Both the position numbers and the translations under genes were made by a program. Source: Burhinus oedicnemus (lineage: Eukaryota; Chordata; Aves; Charadriiformes; Burhinidae). From it: 64,000 nucleotides of DNA. Position 1 is the stretch's first letter; each line of letters begins with the position of its first letter. Below the pieces are notes generated by a model. The model saw nothing but the letters and a program-made list of their open reading frames with translations. It ran no database searches and had not been told where the DNA came from. Positions 1 to 11,500 of this stretch are shown here, one piece after another. Where the stretch lies: NCBI GenBank assembly GCA_008921705.1, contig VFFE01007217.1, forward strand, positions 460,850 to 524,849, read 5' to 3'.

Positions 1-941
1 ATCCTCTCTCTGTGTTAACTTATCACCTCTGATTTCACCCCAAGTTCTGGCTCCGCAGACTTGATTTCTTTCTAGAAATACCTCCAGGTCCACTTCAAGG
101 AGATGAGTGAGCCCAAAGAGGCAGACACTATCCCCACGCCATGAAGGCATCCACGCCAAAGAGAACTTCCCTCCACCTCCCTTGTTCGTGAGGCACTTCC
201 ATTCCTCAGAACGAAGCAGTGCTCTTCACCTCCTTCAGCTAAACATTGAAAAGTTTGTGATATAAGAAATAAAAAAACCAAGCAAACCATTCATAGTTTT
301 TATAAGAAAATAAATGAAGCTGCACTCTATTGCTAAGGTATGTTTATAAGAAAAAGGGCAGAAGTCTTCATACACCACACTGTGTACAAACACTCCGGCT
401 GTGCACAGAAGGCAGAAGGACATTTAGGGCTTTATGCACGCTGTCAGCATGTGTGCAGGCAAAACTGCAACACTCATGATAAACCCTCAGACCGCTCAGC
501 AGTTCAGCACGTAAATCCACAGGGCCTCGCTGCCGGCAAGGCGAAACCCGGCCTCCCTCGGACTTTGGAGGGGTGCTCAAGCCGGGGGGCGAGTGCTCAC
601 GCCGGGGGGCGAGTGCTCAAGCCGGGGACGGGGCGAGCGCCCCAGTTCACCGCCCGGGGCCGATTTCCCAGGCGCCCGCACGGCGGGGTCAGGCCCTCGG
701 CGGCACCCGCCTCCCCGCCGCCCTCCTCGGGGCTCCTGCTCCGCGGGGCCCCGCCGCCCCGACCCGCTCCTCCAGCGGGTCCCCACCGCCCCGCCGCCTC
801 CCCGGGCACCGCAGAGCGGCCCGCAGGCCCCTCACGCCGGCCCGCCCGGCTGCACCTGCCGGGCCCGCCGGCCCGGAGCCCCGCCGGCTGCCCCCCGCGG
901 GCCCTCCGCCGCGGCCTGCCGCCTCCCGCCCTGCGCCGCAC
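1..941 (-). other. TTC7B: TTC7B intron 1 (5' part)
   Basis: This is the start of the first intron, running left from the GTGCGG donor. Positions 550-941 belong to the CpG island and include a 20-bp tandem repeat. Positions 1-540 are ordinary AT-richer DNA in which I see no exon or mobile element. Long open frames across 550-941 on both strands come from the lack of AT-rich stop codons, not from coding. Confidence 0.8.
571..630. repeat. Tandem repeat, three copies of a 20-bp unit
   Basis: Three head-to-tail copies of a 20-bp unit, of the form GAGTGCTCAAGCCGGGGGGC, occupy 571-590, 591-610 and 611-630. They differ at a few bases, and the last copy decays at its 3' end. The array lies in TTC7B intron 1, about 310 bp past the exon 1 donor and inside the CpG island. 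Confidence 0.9.
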
Positions 942-1062
942 CGTTAGCGATGAGCTTGGCGGAGAGCTGCTTGACGAGCTCGGGGATCCGCTCCCACTGG
1001 CACTCCGAGCGGCACCGCTCGATCTCCGTCTCCAGCCGCGAGCCCGCCTTCTTGGTGGCCAT
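942..1062 (-). CDS. TTC7B: TTC7B coding exon 1 (N-terminus of tetratricopeptide repeat protein 7B)
   Basis: The exon encodes 40 codons plus one base, starting MATKKAGSRLETEIERCRSE and ending QLSAKLIAN. I recognise this as the conserved N-terminus of TTC7B. Family knowledge: TTC7B is a scaffold of the plasma-membrane PI4KA complex, with EFR3 and FAM126 (hyccin), which makes PI4P. The ATG is chosen by this match and has a good Kozak context (G at -3, G at +4). The frame stays open upstream only because the DNA is GC-rich. The donor is AACG followed by GTGCGG, so the exon ends in phase 1, which suits the Asp codon that follows in human TTC7B. The remaining exons lie beyond the left edge. The exon sits in a CpG island. 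TTC7A is the paralogue alternative, but the residue match favours TTC7B. Confidence 0.93.
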
Positions 1063-1170
1063 GGCCGGGCCGGGCCGATGTGGCCCGGCGGGAGATGGGG
1101 CCCGGCGGGAGAAGGGGCCGGGGCGGCGGGAAGGGGGAGGCGGGGAAAGGACGGCGGCGGCACCGGGCGC

Positions 1171-1197
1171 CTGGGCGGCGGCGGCGGCAGCGGCGGA
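1171..1197. repeat. Short GGC trinucleotide repeat in the TTC7B 5' region
   Basis: An imperfect GGC tract (GCC on the TTC7B strand), interrupted by one GCAGC unit, lies about 110-135 bp upstream of the TTC7B ATG. It falls in the 5' UTR or core promoter. It is short, but of the type that varies in length between individuals. Confidence 0.75.
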
Positions 1198-1278
1198 ACT
1201 TGAGGGCTGCGGCCCGCGCCGCGCTGGCGGCCGAGCGGCGGGAGCGGCGCCACCTGCCGGGCAGCGGCGGGGCCGCAC

Positions 1279-1301
1279 GGGGCGGGGCCGGGCGGTGGGG
1301 G
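1279..1301 (+). promoter_or_regulatory. G-quadruplex motif and GC boxes in the TTC7B promoter
   Basis: Four G-runs of 4, 4, 3 and 5 bases are separated by loops of 1, 2 and 4 bases, which meets the canonical G-quadruplex pattern. The same bases form SP1-type GC boxes. The motif is on the plus strand, the template strand for TTC7B. Confidence 0.65.
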
Positions 1302-1520
1302 CGGTGCGGGGAGAGCGGCTGCGGGGGTGGCCGTGCCTGTCCCCCCGCCCTCCGGCAAGGGCCGGGGCCCGCCGCGCAGTCCTCCCTGAGCGGGAGCGGC
1401 GTTGGTGGAGGTGCTGCTGGGAGCAGGGCCGGTACAGCCGGGCTTCTGCGGCCACCGGCAGGAACTGCTCCTGTAAAACGATTTGCCTGATTACACGCGG
1501 AGGGGCGGGAGGGGAGAAAA

Positions 1521-2010
1521 ATTCATAGAATGGCTTGGAAGCAACTTTAAAGATCATCTCGTTCCAACCCCCTTGCCATGGGCAAGGACACCTCCTACTA
1601 GACCAGATTGCTCAGAGCCTCATGCAACCTGGCCTTGAACACTTCCAGGGATGGGGCATCCACGGCTTCCCTGGGCAACCTGTTCCAGTGCCTCACCACC
1701 CTCATAGTGAAAAATGCCTTCCTGAGATCTAATCTAAATCATCCCTCTTCCAGTTTGAAGCCATTACCCCTCATCCTATCACTACATGCCCTTGTAAAAG
1801 GTCCCTCTCTAGATTTCTTGTAGGCCCCCTTGAAATACTGGAAGGTTGCTATAAGACCTCCCCCCAGAGCCTCCTCTTCTCCAGGCTGCACAACCCCAAC
1901 TCTCTCGGCCCATCCTCACACAGATCATCTTTGTGGCCCTCCTCCAACAGGTTCATGTCCTTCTTGGGCTGGGGGCTCCAGAGCTGGATGCAGTATTTTG
2001 TCTAATCTCA
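1521..2010 (-). mobile_element. CR1 LINE fragment, 3' end
   Basis: The left edge begins with the CR1 3' terminal motif read in reverse (ATTCATAGAATGG), followed by the reverse complement of the CR1 ORF2 C-terminus and short 3' UTR. The same subfamily is seen at 41022-41755. The copy is 5'-truncated near 2010, as CR1 usually is. The old coding frame is broken. Its orientation matches TTC7B transcription, and its 3' end lies about 460 bp upstream of the TTC7B ATG. Confidence 0.93.
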
Positions 2011-5000
2011 TTCTTCCACAGGCTAATAATGAACATACACCATCATGCCCTCTGCTATACTTTTCCACTTCCACAAAAGGTAACACAAAATTAGCTCCTG
2101 CCCGTTAACATTCACCTCTTCGCCTACCTTGAAACCACTCAGCCACACTCGCCCTAGTGTTTTTAATCCATTTAAAGGCATTCTCCTTTTTGTCTTCTCC
2201 ATCCACATACGTCACATCACGCTTTCTCTGCGGTCTCATTTAGCTGATACGCTCTTTCACATCTTGTCCCATAGGAAGGTGGACCTCAGCATGGCCCACC
2301 AGCTCAGTGCTCGCCCGCTCCTTAGCTGAACAGCAGAGGGTAGAGCAGCCCCTGTGTAACAAAGATCTGCAGTGTACATATATTATGCCCTATGTTTTGA
2401 GAAAATAAATGGATTTCCAACATTTGGGTGGAATAAAAATACTAGCTGAAACAATTTCAATAAATACCATGTATCTTTGTCAAATGCTACATCACACGTA
2501 TGTGACACATCAGTTCCACAAACTTATATACACCTCAGAAAACCACCGCCAGGACTGATTTTCACTGAAAAATGTAGCAAAAAGACCAAGACTGCATTGA
2601 AGAAAAATCTCGCAAGTTGCTATTTACTTTTCCCAAAATAAGGATACAGTAGCGCATTGACAGAAAGAACAGGTTTGGCAGAAATGCTGTTATGTAAATA
2701 GATCTGTTAAATGTAAACATGAGATGCCTATGGGCACTGGTAGTGTTGCTGTCCACATAACAGAATTTCTGAACAACTTTTTAGTTAGTGTGCGTGTGTG
2801 TGACATATACTAGGGACAGGTGCTTTCTGAAGTTTTGCTTGGTTTTGACAACCAACTGAAAGATCAGAAAAAGGATGCATCTTTTTAAAGATGGGAAATG
2901 AACAATTGCCATCAAATTATTAATTGATCAGGAACGGACCCAGGCTTGTGTGACTACAGGCTTGTCCGTGTGTTCCCCAGCCGTATCCTCAATGTAATAG
3001 CCACTTCCTACAAACCTTGCTTTGATTCTATCCTTAGACCACCACAGCTATTGCAACTCTATGACAGGTATCAGATGTCTTTTCTCAGTGTTTCAACTAA
3101 TTTACTTTTCATTCCCAGTGCTACTGAAAGCATAATAGAACAAAATTCAGATATTGTAATCTGCCTTTTTATCAAGTTGCTGTTATAGCACTTTCAGGTT
3201 ACAGTCCAATTTCAAACAAAGTGTACTTCAGATTTTAAAAAGCGAAATAGAAACAGCAGCAGAACGTAACAGTGTTTAAGAAATACACTGGAGTACTGTA
3301 GTAGTGAAAAGATTTAATACTGTAACAAAAGCAAAAGGAGAAATATATGTAAGCAAAACGTGCTTTATCACGAGGTTTTAGAAGATCCAGAGAACATTAA
3401 ACTGATTATAGCGTGGTGTTTTACTGGAGAGATAAGACGATTAAATTAAAAATGAGGCAGGAAAGGAATGATAATTCAAAGTCTTTGATACCATAACTAC
3501 TAGTTCTTTTACACATAAGACCATGAAAACTAAAATTTCAACTTTTGAAAAGAGTTAATTTGCTTATGAAGATTATTCATATTTATTCACAACAATTTTA
3601 ACACATTTTGTTAGCACTGATCACATCTTTTCAGTAAACCCTACCAGCCAAAGAATAGTATTAAAATATTTACATAACAGTTCCTCAGGTTTATTATCTC
3701 AATAGCTACTATTTATGAAGTGAGACATCTATGCAAAAGGAATTAGTACATTTTGAAATGCATTGGAACAATTAGGAAATCTGCCTTAACACTGATGAAA
3801 CTTCATACACCTAAGACTGCTCTGAGAAGATTCCATTGTAGATGACCCATAATCATATACAATGATAGATCTGGAATGAATAGCATAAAAGCATATAGAA
3901 AAGAAGTCTGATCCTGCATATTTTGTCAGTTGCCACTTATTTTTTCAAACTGAAACAAAGTGTTGGTTTCTGGACATGGCCTGTGTAGTGAAGTGTTGGC
4001 ACAGACTGAAGCATACGTGCACTTCGCTAGAAACAGGAAGTCTGCTTGGAAGGTGAGGTAGCTGGCTAGCTAGGGGATATAGAGAGATACCTGGTTTCTG
4101 AAAACAATGGAAAATTAAAAAGCAGAAAAAGTAACTAAGATGTATTGGTCAACCGGTTTGCCTTATGCCATCTCTCCCACTCCAATCCCCCCAAACACAG
4201 GGCAATAAGAGAAATAATGGATTGGTTCAGTGCAATTTCATGAGCTTGGTATGAAAAAACAGGAACATGCAGTACATGGAAACACACCGATATGGTAACT
4301 CCGATACTTCTGGTAACCTGAAAACAATCCTGATAAAGAAGTTTTCTGCACTAGTACTCCATACAGAACTATGAGAACTGTTAAAAAGGTAAAAAAATAT
4401 AGATAATATAAACTGACTTAAATAAAGTAACATTTTAATCTCTACTAAGATATTAAATGTTCCATAACAAGAAATCAGAAAAACCAATTCAAAAAGTACT
4501 TGCATTTTTAAAGGTAACGTATTCAAATAGAATGCCAGGAATTCACATGAGCCAAAAAACCACAAGCAGACTTAGAAGGTCCCTGGGTTTATTCTAGACT
4601 GAGTTTTTGGCTTCTTAGGCAACTACTATTCACTGCTGAAGTGGTAGGGGAGGAACCAAACCTCACCTTTGCTCTAGCTTTCCCTTATACAAAAAAAAAA
4701 AAAAAAGTTTAGAACTGTGTTTTCATGACAGCTTTGCTAAAGTCAGCTCATGGGTATGGAGGGCCTTGAAAGAGCAGGCTAGTCAAAGCCTAACATCCAA
4801 TTCATGTCAAAGGCTATCAATGCTTAATGGCAAGTGTGGCTTCACTATTTACAGAAAAAGTGTTTTAATATGCGAGTTTACTTACTAGTCTGGTTTTAGT
4901 CTGGCACACTGAGCAATGGTTTAGGGTTTTTTTCCAAGGGGATTTTGTCTGAAGCTGCTAATCAAAGTGCTGATTATTAAAACTATTTTCTTCCTCACAG

Positions 5001-8000
5001 TTTCTATAGCATACATCACAGAAAGATGACGATTTTAAGGTAAATATGTTACAGAAGACAGCACAAAAGTCCTTATTTTATCTCCACAAAATGTAAAATA
5101 GAATTAAAAAGTCAATATTAAAAAGAAGCTTTTCTTCAGCACAAATCCTTATTTTACCAATTTCTCACCTTTCAATTCAAATCAACACTTTAATGTTTAT
5201 TAAGTTATTAAATGTGTTCTATTGCAAGTGATCAGAGATGCAATTCAAATATCATTTGTATTTTAAAGCAATCATATTACACTGCTACTACCGTCTGCCA
5301 TTTTGTCAAATGTGAAGTGCAAAAATTTTCAGGCCAAAATGCATTAATGCGAGAAGTAATTCCTTTACAGTGAAAAGCACAACTCATAAGCATTATAGAA
5401 GCAAAAATTCTACTGGAATCTAAGTCTTTTTTTTTCAGTTAGCATAACACTGTTAGTGAAATGAGGTAACTGCAGAGTTCTCCATTCCTACTGAAGCTAG
5501 TAATCTCCATTAAATTTAGAACAGACCATATGAAAATTGTTAAGAGAAAATTATTTCACAGTGACACTTGGTTCCTTTTTGAGAGTATCAAAATGCAATT
5601 TAAGGGGAAGTAAAGTGAGACTGAACAGCATCTGCAAAATCAACAGTTTGACGAGATGCACATTATAAAACCTGCCACCCCTGCCTCATAGCAAGGAATA
5701 CAGTCATATAAGAAGTGAAATATGCTTTATCAAAATATTTCAGCATTTCAAGGTTTTGTACTTAGATGAGGTTTTTTTCTTAAAGATAAAATAATTACAT
5801 CTGTGAATGTACATTATTTTGTAAACCATTAAGCCCTTACTGCTGTTTGAAAGTTAAAATCATACATAAAACAATTCAGGAAAACCTAGGAACCTGGAAA
5901 GCATTTTTTTTTTCCTTCACAATGGACTTCTGATTTTGTCGTTTGTTGCTTTCAAACTGATTCAATTCATACTGCACTTGTCAAATAATGGGAAGTACAA
6001 TTGATACTTAAAGAGGAACGTATGCCTGTACAATCAGGCAAATACTTATTTTTCACTATTATATGAAATCCTTTGATGTTAATTCTTAGTCTTTAGTAAA
6101 CGACAGTGCTAATAGTCATTGCTATTGATAGGCTGAATCTGAAGTTTAATGACTAATTGTGCTGCAAAAGATAAAAAGTCAGACTCCGAAAGAGATCCTT
6201 TCCAAGCCCATTCATGCTAAATGGAAACAGGCATTGACAATGAAAGGGCAATAAACAGTATCGCATGACTGACAATATATACTAAAATCATATTATTTTG
6301 GCCCAATGTTTCATGCTGCATTTTAAACCTGTCATACCGCTTCTGGAAATATCCTCTGCATCACAAATGCATATATTTACACATTAAAAAAAAAAAGTCA
6401 TCTCGCAGAATTAAAAAAATCACCTCACAGCTGTTTATAGGCTGAATAGATGTGAGTATTTGTATCTGAATTACTACTTGTTCCACAACTGTACTTTTAC
6501 AAAGTTATATTGCCGGTAAAGTTGCTATCCTACATAACATGTAGTAACTAACAGGAAGCAAAATGGAAAGAAAAATACCATAGTTTGCTGTTTCCCACAT
6601 TTATTGTGCAAGTGTAAATCTTTTCAGTCTTACTCAAGTGTCTAAGGATTTCAAATAAATGCGTTGGCTACTTTTAAGTGCAGGGAAGAGCCAAGGTAAG
6701 GTCTAATCAAGGGTCTTCCATTGTGTTACACTCATGGTAAGGCTCGTCCTGCTGTATTTCAAACTCTTCTCCCACACAGTGGTGCTCATAGGGCAGCAGG
6801 TAAAGAGGGTCTCCGCACTGTCTTTGCACAATAGCAAAACTGATAGACACAGTTCAGCTAAATTCTTGATGTGATTCAGATTGTAGCTTAATCTCTCACT
6901 TGAACTCAAAAAAAAAAATCTTCCTAGACAAATTGAATCTCAGTGGTAAAGACATTTTCCTAATCTTTTGACTCATTTATGCAAAAAGTGCCCAGTACAG
7001 AACTAATCTGGATTAAAAAAAAAAATTAAAATACCTATGTTTAGAAAGATGCAAGCTTCTTACACTTTAATTAACCCACTGCTTTTCAGTTCTTTTTGTT
7101 CTATCAGCACAGAAAATAAGCCATGTACCATTTTTAACTATTCCTTAAGGGTAAAAATAAGATACCTATTACATGTTAGGAAATTAGAAAACTAAATTTT
7201 AGTAAGTATGAACCTCCTCTTAAATCTGAATAAAATCTCTTTAGCTAGCAAATCAATAGTGGCAGCTCTTCTCTCTGTAGTAATATTTTTTGATTTCATT
7301 ACATTATTGGCTAAAATCATACTTAGGTTTTATTCCCAGAGTAGTTTCTGTCTACACAGGAACCACTGGCTTCACTACTTCAGACTGCACTCCTGTGACC
7401 ACTTAAGAGAAGATGAAGTATTGCTCACATTGAATTTACTGAGTGCAGCAGTTGAGTTAAATCTCTTTAGTTCCTAAGTTCAATCCCTTTAAATAGATTC
7501 CAGTGTTACATAGAAGAAAAGCTTTGAATTTTCACTTTTTCTTCTCCCCCCCCCCTGTGTTCCTAGCTACTCATTGGTCATAAAAATTATTTGTATTATT
7601 AATAAACATAAATATTTTCCCCATTGCTATTTAAATGCATCTGGGACAAACAATGATGGTTAAATTTGAAGCATCCACAGTGTCATACTGCATTCAAAAA
7701 TTTTCATTGTTGCTGTCAGTATTAGCAGTTAAACCACTTGCCAACTACATTGTCAGACCACCAGAGGGAGCCGAAAACTACATATATTTTCTGAAAGCTT
7801 CTAAACCCGTAGGCTACAGTTTAAAACACTGACAGAAATTGCTGTATTTTATGAGTACTACGACAAACGGGAAAGAAAAACGAAATAAATTAGAGGAATC
7901 CATGGAGACTGCGAGTTGCTGAGAATAAAGATAATGAAAAAATTCTGGCAACCTCATCAGTTCATCACTATCCAGAGGTAAGAAAAAATGTTTGTGATAC

Positions 8001-8251
8001 AGTGTTCAGCAACTATTTTTGTTCTGTGTTTGGAGAGAATGAAAATCATGAATTTATATTAGATTTTTTAATGACATTAATAACTGGAGAGAAGGCTTAA
8101 AATTCAGTAGATCCAGAATTAGTACACAAAAGTCCTAAAATAAAGGGTTGCCTCCTTTGGTCTCATCACGTCCCTCTGAATAGCTCATGGAATGCCAGGG
8201 GCATCTCGAGGACACTGGGCTTGTGCCTATGTGCCAAAGGCCCGCAGAAGT
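2011..8251. other. Intergenic DNA, no gene recognised
   Basis: AT-rich sequence with scattered short A and T runs (for example 4690-4706 and 5890-5915). No open frame looks like a protein I know, none has splice-paired neighbours, and I see no repeat family member or RNA gene. It is probably the distal spacer between TTC7B and RPS6KA5. Regulatory elements may exist here but cannot be seen by eye. Confidence 0.6.
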
Positions 8252-8516
8252 AATGGGGTAATGGTTTTAAACTAAAAGAGGGTAGATTAACTAGATATAA
8301 GGAAGAAATTTTTTACAATGAGGGTGGTGAGACACTGGAACAGGTTGCCCAGAGAGGTGGTAGATGCCCCATCCCTGGAAACATTCAAGGTCAGGTTGGA
8401 CAGAGCTCTGAGTAACCTGATCTAGTTGAAGATGTCCCTGCTCATTGCAGGGGGGTTGGACTAGATGACCTTTAAAGGTCCCTTCCAACCCAAACTACTC
8501 TGTGATTTGATGATAA
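8252..8516 (+). mobile_element. CR1 LINE fragment, 3' end
   Basis: Sense-strand CR1 3' end: the last part of ORF2 (the region encoding the conserved RHWNQLP-like block, here degenerate) and the short 3' UTR, ending in CTGTGATTTGATGA near 8516. It is 5'-truncated and interrupted by stops. The exact left edge is fuzzy; similarity fades before about 8250. Confidence 0.9.
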
Positions 8517-11500
8517 GACAGTGGCAGAGTATAGCCTGCCTAGCTTGATGTGACCCTAAGAGAAAAACCTGGGAATTTGCATACGTGGTTACATTACAAT
8601 GTTCCGAAAGCAAGGTCCTTAGCAGACAGGCAAGAGGGAGACTTCCTAGGATCAGCTGGGGCAAATTCCAAGAGATCTGTACTCCAACTGGGCAGAAACA
8701 CTAAGAACTGCCAAAATGTGGGCCCAGTAAAGGGAGTGCTAGCTGCTATTTCTGCACAGCATATATGAGTTAAGAGATCCGGCCAATCAATAGTCTCTCT
8801 CTGCCATAATAATTGACAGAATCAACAAAATACTGGCTTTATGTTTTGGAAATTAAACTTCATGTAAAGAAAACAGCATTTACAAATAGATTAATAGAGA
8901 AAATAAGAACACAAAGTTGGAGACCTGTGACAAATAAATTTGTATAACAAATTAGATTTTTTTAAAAGCTATCAGGAAAATTAACTATTTGGTCAAATAA
9001 CAAAGAGGCAGTGGATTCTTCAAGTCTCAATGTTTCCAAAACAAGACTGGATGCTTTTCAGTATCATGAATTGGTCAAACACAAGTTATTTGCTTTACAG
9101 AAGACTAACTGATTTACATTTGATACCTTGTTCTACACAGGATGTCAGATAGGAAAACACAGACAATTCCCCCAAATCCTCGCTGCATTGTGCAGTGGCG
9201 GCCTACAAAACACCAGGCATCCCCAGGAAGGCTACTGAGACCAAAGCAGCGGGCATCATTCTGCCACTCTGTAAACTATGACACACCTGCATCTTGAATC
9301 CTGCACCCATTTCTGGTCTCACTGGTTTGACTCAGTAGGACATTCCTTCTTTCTTGCAATATTCAGTTGGCTTTACACACTGCGACTTAACTTTGTCTGG
9401 CCCTACTCAACCTTTCAGAACTCTCTTGTCTAACACTTGCTCTTGTTGGCAGAAGGACAAACTCTGCTTTTGTCTTCTGAGATTCTCCAGAAATCAGAAT
9501 TTTTCCTCTTCACATGCTCTGCTATGTCATAACTCCTTTCTATGAAAAGTTCAACTAGGTATTTCCAGGGAAGATCAGGACTGAGCTGCAGTTTATTTAA
9601 AATACAGTGAGATGATCAAAGAAGTCTCCAAAAGGTCTAGCATTTGCCTGAAACCACAGAACGGATAATTTCCAGTCTTCTTCACTGCCCTGGAGATCAT
9701 TCTACCTATCAACACAGACAAGGTAACAGCAGAACATATGTGCTTTTTTTAGCTGCTTGATAAAAACTAAAGTAGAAAGCAGTAATGTTACTGTGACTAC
9801 AGTTGGTTGGGGATGGATGTGAACTACCATTCTGTGGGCTTTATCTATCTTCAGTTCACAGAGATGATTCATGAGAAAGGTTTCTGGGGAATAACTGCCA
9901 GCTTTCAGCCTCTTAGTGCTCCTGCTGAGTCCAAATGCAGGTTCTTGAAAACCTGAAGTTTCACATCTGTAGGACAAAGCAGATTTCTGCTGCATGCTTC
10001 TGACCTTACCCTACTTCAAAGTGTAAAAGGCAAATCAGCCAGCCAGGTCTGACAATTGTTGTTCAGAGTATGTTTCGATGCAAGTTTGAAGGTGCTATTT
10101 GAGTTTGTTATCTTTTGGTTTGCACTCTCAAAAAAACCCCCTATTTTTTTTTTTTTTTAAAAACTGTTCTTTTTGTACTTCTAACACTATTCATTCTGTT
10201 TATCAAATGTAACAGTTGTCTGAAGAGTAAGATAGCTACTCATTGACCAGTGTATTTTAAGCTAGGTATTTCAACACTTCTGAAAAAGGGAACAGTTTGT
10301 TGCATAGCCTTCCTTCATATTTTTATGCCTTCTGTATATTGGACATTTGACTCTACCATTCTTTTTGGGCAGAAAGATCCATGCATTGTCTTTCAGGACA
10401 ACCAGAAAGACTAGAGAAATCAAAGAGATAAGAGGGTTAACATAACTAGAAAGCTCAGGAAAGGAATAGAACTAAGGAGAGTAAAATTAAATAATAATAA
10501 TTAAAAAAAACAACCACCACAAACAAAACCTGCATAACCTACTTCACCTAAATGTACACTAGACGAATGTGGGATTTTTTAGGTATACCAACAGCATTAC
10601 ACCATAGGACTTAAACATACAGGCATATTCACACGTTTTTCTCCAAAAATAAGCTCCTGACACTGCTGGAGATCAGTAATAGCTCAAATACTATCAGGCT
10701 GTCTTAGAGACTTGTTCAGATACTTCTCCCTGCTGCCATAAAAGTTGTGCATAATGTAACAGCCAATAAACATCCTTGGTCATTACCTACAAAACTCCTT
10801 TCACCCAAGTATCATCTGCCCAGCATTCAGATGTTCAGCGTATTTTTTTTTTAATTCTTCTGTGAGAAGAGTTCCCAGCACAACTTCAAAAGTCGGGTGA
10901 ACAATGGACACGCAGACCACTAGCCATCCAAGGGGAATACCCACGCTGCTGCTCTGCACTGTGCACAGATCTGCCAAGAATCTCTCCTAAGGGAAACCAA
11001 GGTTGTCTTGTTAATAATACACGATGTAGTTCTCCACATTGCTTTGCATTAACTTTGAAGCCACCACAGTGGTCAACCACAAAATTTAGGGCAACAAAAA
11101 AAAAAAATCTCTTCCTATTTCTGAACACCACAGCCTGGAGAAGAAAACAGGCTGACTGAAGATCAAAACCTTCATTAGTTATCATTCCAACACAGCTAAA
11201 GAACCTGATTTGCCAAACGCTGTTCATTCCCTGGTGTTTAGCAAGACTTGTAAATGAGGGGAAGTTCCTCCAAGACAGAAGCCCCAACAACAGATTTTCA
11301 TAAACCTGTGGCTCTGACAGGACTGGCCAACAACAGGCTGGGCCTACCATCCTCCAGATCAGCACGGTTAGGCTTTAACAGCTCTAGAGACAGGAGCATC
11401 CAGCTGCCATCTGGTTCTGCAAATCTTTGATGAGTTCTGACCAGTCTTCCAGAAAACAGCTTTCTTGTATTCTTCCACCACTGTATTCACAAAGTGATCC

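Larger units (their letters stand above)
550..1500. promoter_or_regulatory. TTC7B: CpG island with the TTC7B promoter
   Basis: The stretch is very GC-rich with dense CpG, in sharp contrast to the AT-rich DNA on both sides, and it is centred on TTC7B exon 1. The part upstream of the ATG (1063-1500 on the plus strand) has GC boxes at 1279-1289 and 1296-1306, roughly 220-245 bp from the ATG. I see no TATA box. This looks like a typical TATA-less housekeeping-type promoter. The transcription start site cannot be fixed from sequence alone. Confidence 0.85.

Noticed and set aside
340..1557. Several overlapping open frames of 120-310 codons on both strands around 340-1557
   Set aside because: They arise from GC-rich CpG-island DNA with few stop codons. 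The peptides are low-complexity Pro/Arg/Gly/Ala. Only the short MATKKAG segment on the minus strand matches a known protein.
10886..11365. 159-codon minus-strand open frame in the intergenic spacer
   Set aside because: It has no recognisable domain, no splice-linked partner and ordinary AT-rich composition.
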